Part shown: in pieces, positions 7,874 to 15,786 of the stretch | Layout of the letters: each line of letters starts with the position of its first letter | Position numbering within the stretch: position 1 is the stretch's first letter | Assembly: GCA_005239435.1 (NCBI GenBank) | Contig: SZNP01000010.1 | Coordinates: forward strand, 124,001 to 188,000 | Direction: 5' to 3' | Source of the DNA: Halorussus salinisoli | Lineage (GTDB): Archaea > Halobacteriota > Halobacteria > Halobacteriales > Haladaptataceae | Length of the DNA: 64,000 bases | The notes under the pieces: generated by a model | The model's input: the letters and a program-made list of their open reading frames with translations, nothing else | Databases searched by the model: none | Told to the model about the DNA's origin: nothing | Translations under genes and position numbers: made by a program

Positions 7874-10288
7874 TCACTCGACGTATCGCCGTTTCTCTTC
7901 GCTCGCCGCCTCGTCGCCGTACCGGTCCACCAGCGGTTCGTAGGCGTCGCCGAGCGCGCGCATGCACTGGCCCGCAGAGTGGAATCCGAGTTCGTCGGCC
8001 ACGTCGAGCCACGGGCGGCCCTGGAGGACTTTCAGAACCAGCAGGCGCTCCTCGCGGGCCGAGAGCGCGTCGGACTCCGCCACTCCGCCTCCATCGTCGG
8101 AGTCCACGAAGTGCTTGAGCGCCACGCGGCGGAACGGTCGCGGCGCGGCGTCGTACAGTCCGGGTCCGTACGCGCTCGACGCGACGGTTCGCCAGTCCCA
8201 CTCCGAGAGGTCGAGGGTCACGGGGGCTTCGACCGACCGTAGAAGTTCACGCATTACGTCGGGGTCGGCGTCGCGCAGGGGGTCGGCCAGCATCGACGCG
8301 ACCCGGGAGGCGAACCACCGAGCGTGGCGGTCGTGGAGGTCCCGCCCCGCGGGGGAGAGGGGGTCGAGCATGAGCGCCGAGTACTCCCCGCTGGTGTCGT
8401 TGCGAGTGGTCGAAAGCTGAACCGCGCAGTAGCCGTTCTCGCGCCAGAACCGGAGGAGTTCCGGCGTCGCACCGTAACCGACCCCGAGCCAGTCGAGTTC
8501 GCTCTCGAACTCCGCGCGCACGTCGGCGAGCAGGCGCGACCCCAGTCCTCGCGAGCGCACGGCGTGGTGGGTGGCGATGCGCATCACCCGCATCCCCTCC
8601 GGAATCCCGGCGCGCTCGTCCCGGAGTTGGGAGGTCAGCACGTCCGGGAGCATGTTTCCCCGCACGCGCCCGCCCTCGTACATGTGTTCGCGCACGCCCG
8701 CGGAGAGATTCCCTTCGCGGGCCAGCAGCGCGACCCCGACGACGTGACCTTCGAAGCAGAGCGCCCTGACCGTCAGATTCGGCGCGTCCAGCAATCGAGC
8801 GAGGTCGTCGGGTTCGGTCCGGTAGTGGGCCAGCACGAGCAGGCCGAACACCTCCCGGAGCAGGGTCTCGTCGGCGAGCAGGTCGGCGGGCGAAAGCGCC
8901 CGATACTCGACCGACGAAGGGTCCGCGTCCCGAACCACCTCCTCGACGGGCGGCCTGGCGTCCAACAGGAGCGCGCGGAAGGCCCAGACCTCCACGGGGT
9001 CGCCCGCGGCGTACCGGATGGGTTCGTCCAGCCGGGTCTCCAGAACCTCGTGGTCGCTCTCGGCGAGTCGGTCGCGGAACCGGACCGAGAACCCCCGGCC
9101 CGCGCCCTCGTAGCCGTGAATCGTCGTGGTGAACGCGACTCTCTCGGCCGCCAGGAACCGTTCGAGCAGGCGAACCGAGAGCGCGGCCGCCTCGTCCACG
9201 AAGACCGCGTCCGGGTTCCCCGGCAAATCGGCGGCGTCGGTCGGCGTCTCGAATCGGACCCGGCCGCCGTCCTGCTCGCCCGCTCGTTCGTCCCCTCGCT
9301 TACCTTCTCGTTCGCCCGCGACCCGAATCTCGCGCGGCGGGTCGCGGTCGGTCTCGACTTCGTAGCCGAGCGTTTCCAGCAGGGCTTCGGCCCGGACGAA
9401 CACCTCGCGCGAACTCCGGTACTCCGGGGCCGTGACCAGCACGTCGTCGCCTTCGGCGGCGAGACTCCCGGCCGCGATGCCCGCCGCGCTGGACTTGCCC
9501 CTGCCGCGGTCGGCTTCCACGACCACCGCAGTTTCGCCCGGACCGTCGTCATCGCTTTCCGAGTCGTCGCCCGGTCGGAGGACTTCCAACTCCCGCACCA
9601 CCGTCATCTGGTCGCCCGTGAGACAGGCGTCGTAGGCCGCGTCGGGGAAGGTCCGGTCGGCGGGGCGTTCCGGAGGTTCGTCGGCGGTCGAAACCCGCGG
9701 CGCGGGATGGGTCAGGCCGTCGCGCTCGACGCGGACGCCGAGGTCGGCGTCCGCGTCGGACTGCTCGTCAGCGTTCACGTCGGATTCCTCGTCGGACTGG
9801 CCGCCGGAATCCACGTCGAGGATGGCGATTCCGGGATGGGCGCGCAGGGTCTCGGCGAACCGCCGCCGGAAGTGACCCGTCACGTCGTCGGCGTCGGCGG
9901 GCGGTACCGCCAAGGTCCGGTCGAAGTCGGTCCGTCGGTCGGGCCACTCGTCGAGCGGTGGGGTCAGGAGGACGAACAGACCGCCGCCGTCCACCGCGCC
10001 GACGACTCGTCCCATCGCGTTCGGCCGGAAGTCGGCGTGACAGTCCAGAACCACGCACTCGCGGGTCGTCCCGAGCAGTCGGTCGGCGCGCTTCGCCCCG
10101 ACGCGCTCGCACCCGAGGCTCCCGGTTCCGACGAGCGTGGTCGCCTCGCGGTCGACGTCGGCGGCGTCGAGCGTCCGGTCAGCCACCTCGTAGCAGGCGT
10201 CTCGCTCGCCAGCGACGACGAGCAGTCGGCGCTCGTTCGTGCGGCGGGCCTCGGCCCGCAGGCCAGTCACGACCCCGGATACGTCCAT
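7874..10288 (-). CDS. tmcA: tRNA(Met) cytidine acetyltransferase TmcA
   Basis: RNA N4-acetylcytidine transferase that acetylates C34 of elongator tRNA-Met in bacteria and many RNA sites in archaea. Domains in order: an N-terminal DUF1726-like region (1 to about 200); an RNA-helicase-like ATPase module with Walker A EADRGRGKSSAAG (near 260) and Walker B AVFVDEAAAL (near 360); a GNAT domain with the acetyl-CoA loop HHAVRSRGLGSRLL (near 570); and a C-terminal tRNA-binding region. The ATG at 10288 (MDVSGVV) is preferred over the longer frame, because the extra 43 residues lack family character and the start sits at the usual position. At about 804 aa it fits archaeal TmcA/Nat10 proteins. Confidence 0.93.
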   Translation of the reverse strand: MDVSGVVTGLRAEARRTNERRLLVVAGERDACYEVADRTLDAADVDREATTLVGTGSLGCERVGAKRADRLLGTTRECVVLDCHADFRPNAMGRVVGAVDGGGLFVLLTPPLDEWPDRRTDFDRTLAVPPADADDVTGHFRRRFAETLRAHPGIAILDVDSGGQSDEESDVNADEQSDADADLGVRVERDGLTHPAPRVSTADEPPERPADRTFPDAAYDACLTGDQMTVVRELEVLRPGDDSESDDDGPGETAVVVEADRGRGKSSAAGIAAGSLAAEGDDVLVTAPEYRSSREVFVRAEALLETLGYEVETDRDPPREIRVAGEREGKRGDERAGEQDGGRVRFETPTDAADLPGNPDAVFVDEAAALSVRLLERFLAAERVAFTTTIHGYEGAGRGFSVRFRDRLAESDHEVLETRLDEPIRYAAGDPVEVWAFRALLLDARPPVEEVVRDADPSSVEYRALSPADLLADETLLREVFGLLVLAHYRTEPDDLARLLDAPNLTVRALCFEGHVVGVALLAREGNLSAGVREHMYEGGRVRGNMLPDVLTSQLRDERAGIPEGMRVMRIATHHAVRSRGLGSRLLADVRAEFESELDWLGVGYGATPELLRFWRENGYCAVQLSTTRNDTSGEYSALMLDPLSPAGRDLHDRHARWFASRVASMLADPLRDADPDVMRELLRSVEAPVTLDLSEWDWRTVASSAYGPGLYDAAPRPFRRVALKHFVDSDDGGGVAESDALSAREERLLVLKVLQGRPWLDVADELGFHSAGQCMRALGDAYEPLVDRYGDEAASEEKRRYVE

Positions 10289-10476
10289 GCTCGCCGTTGG
10301 ACCGGGCGGGAGAAGGGCGTTTTCCTTCGGCGACGGGGAGAAGCTTCGAGGTTCGATTGCTTCGTTTGCCTCGCTGACGAAGGGTTCGAGATGCACGCTC
10401 GATTCGCTCGCAGTCACGAGGCAGCGACTATTTCAGATTCCGAAGGTATTTGCCGGCCTCCTCCGTCTGGCGACGT

Positions 10477-11016
10477 ATGCCCGGACCAGTCTACCTCTCC
10501 AGCGACCGAGTAGACCTCCGAATTACCGAGCGAGAAGACGTTGAGTTCCTCCAGCGCGCCCGGACCGACCCGGAACTGCGGACGCCGTTGACCTTCACCG
10601 AACCCCAGACCCGCGAGCAGGTCGAGGAGTTCTACGAGAACACGATTTCGTCCGACAACGGCGACGCGAACTTTCTACTCTGCGTCGACGGCCGCGAGGA
10701 CCCCCTCGGCGAGGTCGATCTCTTTCGAGTCGAGAGCGACCACGCCGAGATAGCTTACTGGCTCCTGCCCGAAGGTCGCGGAGAAGGGTACGCGACCGAA
10801 GCGGTCTCCCTGCTGCTGGACTACGCCTTCGAGACGCGAGGTCTCCGTCGCGTGTTCGCCCGCGTGGTCGATTTCAACGAGAGGTCCCGCGGCCTGCTGA
10901 AACGACTCGGCTTCACCGAAGAGGGTCGCCTGCGCGACCACGAGTACCTCGACGGCGAGTATCGGGACGTGCTGATTTACGGTCTCCTGCGCGAGGAGTG
11001 GAACGACGGTGAGTAG
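10477..11016 (+). CDS. RimJ/RimL-type GNAT N-acetyltransferase
   Basis: A 179-residue acetyltransferase of the RimJ/RimL subgroup. The N-terminal strand LSSDRVDLRITEREDVEFLQ (7-26) is typical, and the acetyl-CoA-binding segment appears at LLPEGRGEGYATEAVSLLLD (near 98-117). The region RVFARVVDFNERSRGLLKRL (near 128-147) is the standard motif B area. These proteins acetylate N-termini of ribosomal proteins or small molecules. It is divergent from tmcA and upstream of the ribosomal-protein operon, but its substrate cannot be told from the sequence. Confidence 0.88.
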   Translation: MPGPVYLSSDRVDLRITEREDVEFLQRARTDPELRTPLTFTEPQTREQVEEFYENTISSDNGDANFLLCVDGREDPLGEVDLFRVESDHAEIAYWLLPEGRGEGYATEAVSLLLDYAFETRGLRRVFARVVDFNERSRGLLKRLGFTEEGRLRDHEYLDGEYRDVLIYGLLREEWNDGE

Positions 11017-11080
11017 CGTCTGCTGGATGACCCCGCTTCCCGTGCGTTCGTTTCGCAAGCCGCCGTAGCATTTGAAAGCG

Positions 11081-11088
11081 CTTTTAAG
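11081..11088 (+). promoter_or_regulatory. Promoter of the rpl7ae operon
   Basis: The TATA-like element CTTTTAAG is preceded by a purine-rich BRE-like stretch (TTTGAAAGCG). Transcription would start near 11110-11114, giving a leader of about 90 nt. That is unusual in a genome where many genes look leaderless, and the leader holds the kink-turn candidate at 11121-11177. Confidence 0.55.
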
Positions 11089-11120
11089 GGGTGACGAACT
11101 ACGCAAGGGTACGACCTGCG

Positions 11121-11177
11121 CGCGGTTGATGATGCTCCTAGCCGCACAGGATACGCCCGGCAGGGGAGCCTGAGCCG
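11121..11177 (+). promoter_or_regulatory. Box C/D-type kink-turn in the rpl7ae leader
   Basis: Inside the 5' leader lies a box C-like TGATGA (11127-11132) and a box D CTGA (11170-11173). The flanks CGGT (11123-11126) and GCCG (11074+100, i.e. 11174-11177) can form a 4-bp stem. The boxes can form the standard G.A and A.G sheared pairs, a U.U pair and a closing G-C, which is the kink-turn recognised by L7Ae. Autoregulation of archaeal L7Ae through leader kink-turns is known. A box C/D guide sRNA is the alternative, but no convincing internal D'/C' boxes are seen. Confidence 0.5.
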
Positions 11178-11200
11178 ACGTGCAGGGAGGTGAACAACCT

Positions 11201-11563
11201 ATGCCAGTGTACGTAAACTTCGACGTCCCAGCCGACCTCCAGGACCGCGCCGTCGAGGCGCTCGAGGTCGCCCGAGACACAGGTACCGTAAAGAAAGGAA
11301 CCAACGAGACGACCAAGGCGGTCGAGCGCGGTAACGCCGACCTCGTCTACATCGCCGAAGACGTCCAGCCGGAAGAGATCGTGATGCATCTCCCGGAACT
11401 CGCCGACGAGAAGGGCATCTCCTTCATCTTCGTCGAGACTCAGGACGACATCGGTCACGCCGCCGGTCTGGAAGTCGGCAGTGCCGCCGCGGCCATCACC
11501 GACTCCGGTGAGGCGGAAGACGACGTAGAGGACATCGCCGACAAGGTCGAGGAACTTCGCTGA
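11201..11563 (+). CDS. rpl7ae: Ribosomal protein L7Ae
   Basis: A 120-residue kink-turn-binding protein of the large ribosomal subunit that also nucleates box C/D and H/ACA RNPs and joins RNase P. The family core is clear: [20 protein letters not shown] (about 28-47) is the RNA-contacting segment, and [20 protein letters not shown] (about 49-68) is the conserved strand/helix. The ATG at 11201 is preceded by GGGAGGTGA, a good ribosome-binding site, and matches the usual MPVYV N-terminus. First gene of the rpl7ae-rps28e-rpl24e-ndk operon. Confidence 0.98.
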   Translation: MPVYVNFDVPADLQDRAVEALEVARDTGTVKKGTNETTKAVERGNADLVYIAEDVQPEEIVMHLPELADEKGISFIFVETQDDIGHAAGLEVGSAAAAITDSGEAEDDVEDIADKVEELR

Positions 11564-11575
11564 GGTGGTTGAGTC

Positions 11576-11803
11576 ATGAGTGCAGAGGAAACTGAAGAAG
11601 AAAGCTCCACGCCCGCCGAAGTGATAGAGATCGTCGGCAAGACGGGGATGCACGGCGAGGCCATGCAGGTCAAGTGCCGCATCCGTGAGGGCGAGAATCA
11701 GGGCCGCATCATCACGCGGAACTGCCTCGGCCCCGTCCGAGAGGGCGACGTGCTGCAACTGCGCGAGACCGCCCGCGAAGCCGACTCCATCGGAGGTCAG
11801 TAA
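11576..11803 (+). CDS. rps28e: Ribosomal protein S28e
   Basis: A 75-residue OB-fold protein of the small subunit. [20 protein letters not shown] (about 13-32) and [20 protein letters not shown] (about 43-62) are the family signature; the acidic [11 protein letters not shown] start is a haloarchaeal extension. It follows rpl7ae by 12 nt with the stop region GAGGTGG acting as a probable Shine-Dalgarno. The operon order L7Ae-S28e-L24e-Ndk is conserved in archaea. Confidence 0.98.
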   Translation: MSAEETEEESSTPAEVIEIVGKTGMHGEAMQVKCRIREGENQGRIITRNCLGPVREGDVLQLRETAREADSIGGQ

Positions 11804-11806
11804 TCA

Positions 11807-11998
11807 ATGCCCAAATCCCGAGTTTGTGACTTCTGTGGCGATGACATCGAGCCCGGCACGGGCACGATGTTCGTCCGTACCGACGGAAGTACGGTCCACT
11901 TCTGCTCGGCGAAGTGCGAAAAGAACGCCGACCTCGGCCGCGAACCCCGCGACCTCGAATGGACCGAGGACGGCGGAGCCGAGGAGGGTGAACAGTGA
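11807..11998 (+). CDS. rpl24e: Ribosomal protein L24e
   Basis: A 63-residue zinc-finger protein of the large subunit. The four Cys ligands appear as [13 protein letters not shown] (C6 and C9) and [12 protein letters not shown] (near C32 and C36), the archaeal C2-C2 form. It starts 3 nt after the S28e stop and overlaps the ndk start by 4 nt, indicating coupled translation. Confidence 0.98.
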   Translation: MPKSRVCDFCGDDIEPGTGTMFVRTDGSTVHFCSAKCEKNADLGREPRDLEWTEDGGAEEGEQ

Positions 11999-12459
11999 GC
12001 GAGACCGAGCGAACCTTCGTGATGGTCAAGCCCGACGGCGTCCAGCGCGGCCTCATCGGTGAGGTCGTCTCCCGATTCGAGGAGCGCGGTCTGAAGATGG
12101 TCGCCGGCAAGTTCATGCAGATAGACGAGGACCTCGCCCACGAACACTACGGCGAGCACGAAGGCAAGCCGTTCTTCGAGGGCCTCGTGGACTTCATCAC
12201 GTCCGGTCCCGTCTTCGCCATGGTCTGGGAGGGCCAGGACGCGACCCGACAGGTCCGCAAGATGATGGGTCAGACCGACCCCGCCGAGTCCGCGCCCGGT
12301 ACCATCCGCGGCGATTTCGGACTCGACCTCGGCCGCAACGTCATCCACGGGTCGGACCACGAAGACCCCGGCGCGAACGAGCGCGAGATCGACCTGTTCT
12401 TCGACGACGAGGAACTGGTCGATTACGAGCGCATCGACGAGACGTGGCTGTACGAGTAA
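11995..12459 (+). CDS. ndk: Nucleoside diphosphate kinase
   Basis: Transfers the gamma-phosphate of ATP to NDPs through a phospho-histidine. The catalytic segment is intact: [20 protein letters not shown] contains the active His and the family NxxHxSD pattern. The N-terminus [20 protein letters not shown] is canonical. At 154 aa it has the expected hexameric-NDK length. The GTG start at 11995 overlaps the L24e stop (GTGA), as usual in this ribosomal-protein operon. Confidence 0.98.
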   Translation: MSETERTFVMVKPDGVQRGLIGEVVSRFEERGLKMVAGKFMQIDEDLAHEHYGEHEGKPFFEGLVDFITSGPVFAMVWEGQDATRQVRKMMGQTDPAESAPGTIRGDFGLDLGRNVIHGSDHEDPGANEREIDLFFDDEELVDYERIDETWLYE

Positions 12460-12747
12460 GGTAACGTTCGGTTTTCGGTTCGTTTTCCGCATTTTCGGAC
12501 TCGACCACAGATTCTTTCGACGATGGGTAGCGACTCCCCGAGCGGAGCGGCAGTTCCGTCGGTTACTGCCGGAACGCCGACCCTCTGACTACAGTCACGC
12601 TTTTGATAACAGACTCGCTGACCGCGATCCCGAATCTCGCCACATCGTTACTGATTGGGAGTATATTAAGAAGAGTTAAGGAAATAATTGCCCGGATGGG
12701 CCCCGTGACCACCCCTCACGGAGTAGTCCACAGTTGGGAATGGGACA
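12460..12747. other. Intergenic region, promoter of the SBP gene
   Basis: About 290 bp without a gene. An AT-rich tract at 12655-12690 (GTATATTAAGAAG and GTTAAGGAAATAATT) is the best promoter candidate and implies a leader of roughly 60 nt for the selenium-binding protein gene. Confidence 0.4.
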
Positions 12748-14160
12748 ATGAGCGAGACAGAGTCAACCGACGATGCGGAAGCCAGCGCGCACGAACACCA
12801 CGAACACCACCACGGCGTCGAAGGTCCGGGCTACGCCACGCCGCAGGCCGCTATCGAGGAGTCGGAGCGCGAGGAGGTTGCCTACGTGGTGAGCCTCTAC
12901 GTCGGTACCGACGTGGACGCGCCCGATTTCCTGTCGGTCGTGGACGTGAATCCGGACTCGGACACCTACTGCGAGATAATCGACCGCGTCGAGATGCCGA
13001 ACAAGGGTGACGAACTCCACCACTTCGGCTGGAACGCCTGCTCGTCGTCGTGCCACGTCGAAGGGCTGGAGCGACGGCATCTCGTCGTTCCGGGGAATCG
13101 CTCCTCGCGACTCCACGTCGTAGACACGAAGAACCGCGAGAATCCGGAAATCGTAGACGTCATCGAACCCGAGGCGGTCCACGAGCAGGACCTCTCGGCC
13201 CCGCACACGGTCCACTGCATCCCGGACGGGGAAATCCTCGTCAGCATGCTCGGGGACGCCGACGGCGAACTCCCGGGCGGCTTCCTCGAACTCAACGACG
13301 ACTTCGAGATCGAGGGGCGGTGGGACCCGCCGGGGGAGATCGAGATGAACTACGACTTCTGGTACCAACCGCGCCAGAACGTGATGGTCTCTTCGGAGTG
13401 GGCGGCCCCGAACGTCTACCAACCGGGATTCGACATGGCCGACGTGGAGGCGGGCAACTACGGGCAGCGACTCCACTTCTGGGATTGGGAGAATCGCACG
13501 GTCGAACAGACCCTCGACCTCGGCGAGGAGGGGATGATTCCCCTGGAGGTCCGGTTCCTCCACACGCCCGAGTCCACCCACGGGTTCGTCAACGCCGCCC
13601 TCTCCTCGAACGTGTTCCACTTCTGGGAGGACCGCGAGACCGGTGAGTACCGCGCCGAAAAGGTCATCGACTTCGAGAGCCGGGACCACGACGACTGGGA
13701 CATGCCCGTCCCCGCGCTTCCGACCGACATCCTGATTTCGATGGACGACCGCTACCTCTTCGGCGGGAACTGGATTCACGGCGAGGTGTACATGTACGAC
13801 GTGAGCGACCCCAGGAACCCCCGGGAGGCCGACACGCTCTCGGTGGGTGGCCTGTTCGGCGAGGTTCGGCAGGTGCAGGGCAGGGACGTCGTCGGCGGAC
13901 CCCAGATGCTCCAACTCAGCCTCGACGGCGAGCGACTCTACTGGACCACGTCCCTTTACTCGACGTGGGACAACGAGTTCTTCCCGGAGGAGGCCGAGAA
14001 GGGGTCTGTCATGCTGAAGGCCGACGTGAACCCCCGGAGAGGGACCCTGACGCTCGACGAGGAATTCCTCGTGGACTTCGGACAGGTGCCGACGGGACCG
14101 GCCCGCGCCCACGAAATCCGCTGGCCCGACGGCGACTGCACCAGCGACGTGTGGCAGTGA
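12748..14160 (+). CDS. Selenium-binding protein SBP56 / methanethiol-oxidase-like
   Basis: A 470-residue seven-bladed beta-propeller of the SBP56 family. Human SELENBP1 and some bacterial members oxidise methanethiol to H2S, H2O2 and formaldehyde using copper. The family segment DELHHFGWNACSSSCHVEG (about 89-107) is present, with the usual CSSC motif appearing as CSSSC. Conserved propeller His positions follow (PHTVHCIPDG near 153). The N-terminus is His-rich (HEHHEHHHG, 14-22) and could bind metal. The 3' end overlaps a [2Fe-2S] ferredoxin gene by 4 nt, so the two are probably co-translated. Substrate here is inferred only. Confidence 0.9.
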   Translation: MSETESTDDAEASAHEHHEHHHGVEGPGYATPQAAIEESEREEVAYVVSLYVGTDVDAPDFLSVVDVNPDSDTYCEIIDRVEMPNKGDELHHFGWNACSSSCHVEGLERRHLVVPGNRSSRLHVVDTKNRENPEIVDVIEPEAVHEQDLSAPHTVHCIPDGEILVSMLGDADGELPGGFLELNDDFEIEGRWDPPGEIEMNYDFWYQPRQNVMVSSEWAAPNVYQPGFDMADVEAGNYGQRLHFWDWENRTVEQTLDLGEEGMIPLEVRFLHTPESTHGFVNAALSSNVFHFWEDRETGEYRAEKVIDFESRDHDDWDMPVPALPTDILISMDDRYLFGGNWIHGEVYMYDVSDPRNPREADTLSVGGLFGEVRQVQGRDVVGGPQMLQLSLDGERLYWTTSLYSTWDNEFFPEEAEKGSVMLKADVNPRRGTLTLDEEFLVDFGQVPTGPARAHEIRWPDGDCTSDVWQ

Positions 14161-14522
14161 CAGGCGACCCCGAACCGGCGACCGACGAGTCCGAGACCGA
14201 ACCGGGGGCCTACGAGGTCGCGCTCGTCTGGCGGGACGGAGACCGGGCGAGCATCCGTGTGTCCGCAGATGAGACCGTACTCTCGGCCGCCGAGCGGGCG
14301 AACCTGAGCCTCCCGTTCGGGTGCCGGACCGGCGCGTGCGCGACCTGTACCGGTCGCCTGCTCGCGGGCCGGGTCGAACATGCGCGGCCTCCGCGAGCCC
14401 TGAAGGACCGCCACCTCGACGCCGGATACGTGCTGCTGTGTATCGCCGAACCGCGCGCCGACTGCCGGGTCGAAGTGGGCGTGGACGTGCAGACGGAGCT
14501 CGTATCGAACCCGTGGAAGTGA
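14157..14522 (+). CDS. [2Fe-2S] plant-type ferredoxin
   Basis: A 121-residue electron carrier. The cluster ligands are plain: FGCRTGACATCTGRLLAGRV gives CX4CX2C, and the fourth Cys is in YVLLCIAEPRAD near residue 102. A chloroplast-type ferredoxin core (about 20-118) follows a short Asp/Glu-rich lead. The GTG at 14157 overlaps the stop of the SBP56 gene (GTGA), the usual haloarchaeal coupling, so it probably serves or is co-regulated with that enzyme. It lacks the roughly 20-residue acidic insertion of the main haloarchaeal ferredoxins, suggesting a specialised role. Confidence 0.88.
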   Translation: MTGDPEPATDESETEPGAYEVALVWRDGDRASIRVSADETVLSAAERANLSLPFGCRTGACATCTGRLLAGRVEHARPPRALKDRHLDAGYVLLCIAEPRADCRVEVGVDVQTELVSNPWK

Positions 14523-14544
14523 CCCCCTTGGACCGCCGCGAAGG

Positions 14545-14786
14545 GTGAACGCGACCGCGTCGAGAGGACTGCTCGCGCTGGCGGCCGCGTACGCCCTCGG
14601 AACCGCCGTCGGGGTGTTCGGCGCAGTCGTCCTCGCGCGTCCGCTCCGGGGCACTCGGAGTCGCCGCTGGCGTCCGACTCGCAGTGGGGCTCGGCGAGAG
14701 CGGGTGGCCGAGTGCGGTCGGTCCGTGGCGGGCGGTCGCTCGACTCCGTTCGGGCGCCGTCAGTCTCTTTCGATACCGCCCAGTAG
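14545..14786 (+). pseudogene. Probable frameshifted small membrane protein
   Basis: A GTG at 14545 begins a credible hydrophobic helix, SRGLLALAAAYALGTAVGVF (6-25). After about 14640 that frame turns into Arg/Ser-rich sequence typical of out-of-frame reading, while the next frame over reads SGALGVAAGVRLAVGLGESG and then SLFRYRPVVGS. Joining the two by one frameshift near 14640-14650 makes a two-helix membrane protein of about 80 residues. The second frame runs without stop into the glycerophosphodiesterase, so a membrane-anchored fusion is an alternative. It might also be a sequencing error. Confidence 0.45.
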
Positions 14787-14794
14787 TCGGTAGC

Positions 14795-15448
14795 GTGCAC
14801 GTCACCGCCCATCGAGGGTTCGGCGACGAGTACCCGGAGAACACTGTCTGTGCCGCCCGCGAGGCCGCGAAAGTCGCTGACGCGGTCGAAATCGACGTGC
14901 GGCGATGCGGGACCGGCGAACTCGTCGTCTCCCACTGGGAGAGCGTGGAGTGGGTCACCGACGGCGAAGGCGACGTGGCCGACCTCTCGGCCGGCGAACT
15001 CGCCGACCTCGGGGTCGACGGGTCGGACTACGGCATCCCGCTCCTGTCCGAGGTGCTGGAGGTGATTCCGCCGAGCGTGGGCATCAACGCCGAAATCAAG
15101 GAGACCGGCGTCGTCGCAGACCTGCTCGCCGCGCTGGAGGGCGTCGCAAACGACGTGGTCGTCTCGTCGCTCCACCCCGACCCGCTCTGGCGCACCCGGA
15201 TGCTCGACGAGACGGTGCCGCTGGCGTTCAACTTCGGCGTGCGTCCGGACGCCAACTTCCTCACCGCCGAAACCATCGGGTGCGAGTACGCCAATCCCCA
15301 CTGGTCGCTGTGCTTCGTCACCGGCCTCGTCGAGAGCGCCCACGACGCGGGGATGGAGGTCCACGCGTGGCCGGTCGGGTCGCGCCTGCTGGCGCGGGTT
15401 CTCGAGCGGCGCGGCGTGGACGGCGTGATTGCGACGCGACCGATCTGA
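14795..15448 (+). CDS. Glycerophosphodiester phosphodiesterase
   Basis: A 217-residue GDPD TIM-barrel that hydrolyses glycerophosphodiesters to glycerol phosphate and an alcohol. The catalytic region reads VTAHRGFGDEYPENTV (near 3-18) with the His, Arg and PENT motif, followed by AVEIDVR with metal-binding Glu and Asp, and the second catalytic His at LVVSHWE. The end GVDGVIATRPI is typical of the family. The GTG at 14795 is chosen because it sits directly before the first beta strand; the same frame is open further upstream. The product is probably soluble. Confidence 0.9.
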   Translation: MHVTAHRGFGDEYPENTVCAAREAAKVADAVEIDVRRCGTGELVVSHWESVEWVTDGEGDVADLSAGELADLGVDGSDYGIPLLSEVLEVIPPSVGINAEIKETGVVADLLAALEGVANDVVVSSLHPDPLWRTRMLDETVPLAFNFGVRPDANFLTAETIGCEYANPHWSLCFVTGLVESAHDAGMEVHAWPVGSRLLARVLERRGVDGVIATRPI

Positions 15449-15733
15449 CGGCGGTGCCCCCGCCCGCCACTAACGATTTGTGCCACGTCGTCGGTCGGAA
15501 GGGCGACCGCTTCGGCGGCGGCGAACACGTCCACCCCCGAGGGGTGCAAGCTCTGGGTCCCGCCCGAGGGCGAACCCGCCTTCTCGTGGCTGTTCGAGCA
15601 ACTCGACCCGACCGGTGCGGACCTCGTCCGCGGCGAGTACCATACGCATCCCCGAGAGGCGGCCGACCAGCAGACCATCGACGAGTCCATCGAAGGCAGC
15701 CAGTCCCGAGAAGATGAGTCGGAAGCCGACTGA
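15449..15733 (+). pseudogene. Coding-like frame without a start codon
   Basis: After the GDPD stop the same frame continues open and encodes a convincing acidic segment: EGCKLWVPPEGEPAFSWLFE, then LDPTGADLVRGEYHTHPRE and a Glu/Asp-rich tail ending in EDESEAD. No ATG, GTG or TTG occurs between the GDPD stop and this segment; the only start-like codon is a CTG. It may be a 5'-truncated gene, a gene with a frameshifted N-terminus, or one using an unusual start. The family is not recognised. Confidence 0.4.
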
Positions 15734-15786
15734 CCGTCGAGAAGACGGCCACGGCCTGCGGTAGTCGCCGAGTCCCGCGTCTCGTT

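Noticed and set aside
8324-10513. A 729-codon open frame opposite tmcA
   Set aside because: It is the antisense of a well-supported TmcA gene; long antisense frames are common in high-GC haloarchaeal DNA and the translation has no recognisable domain.
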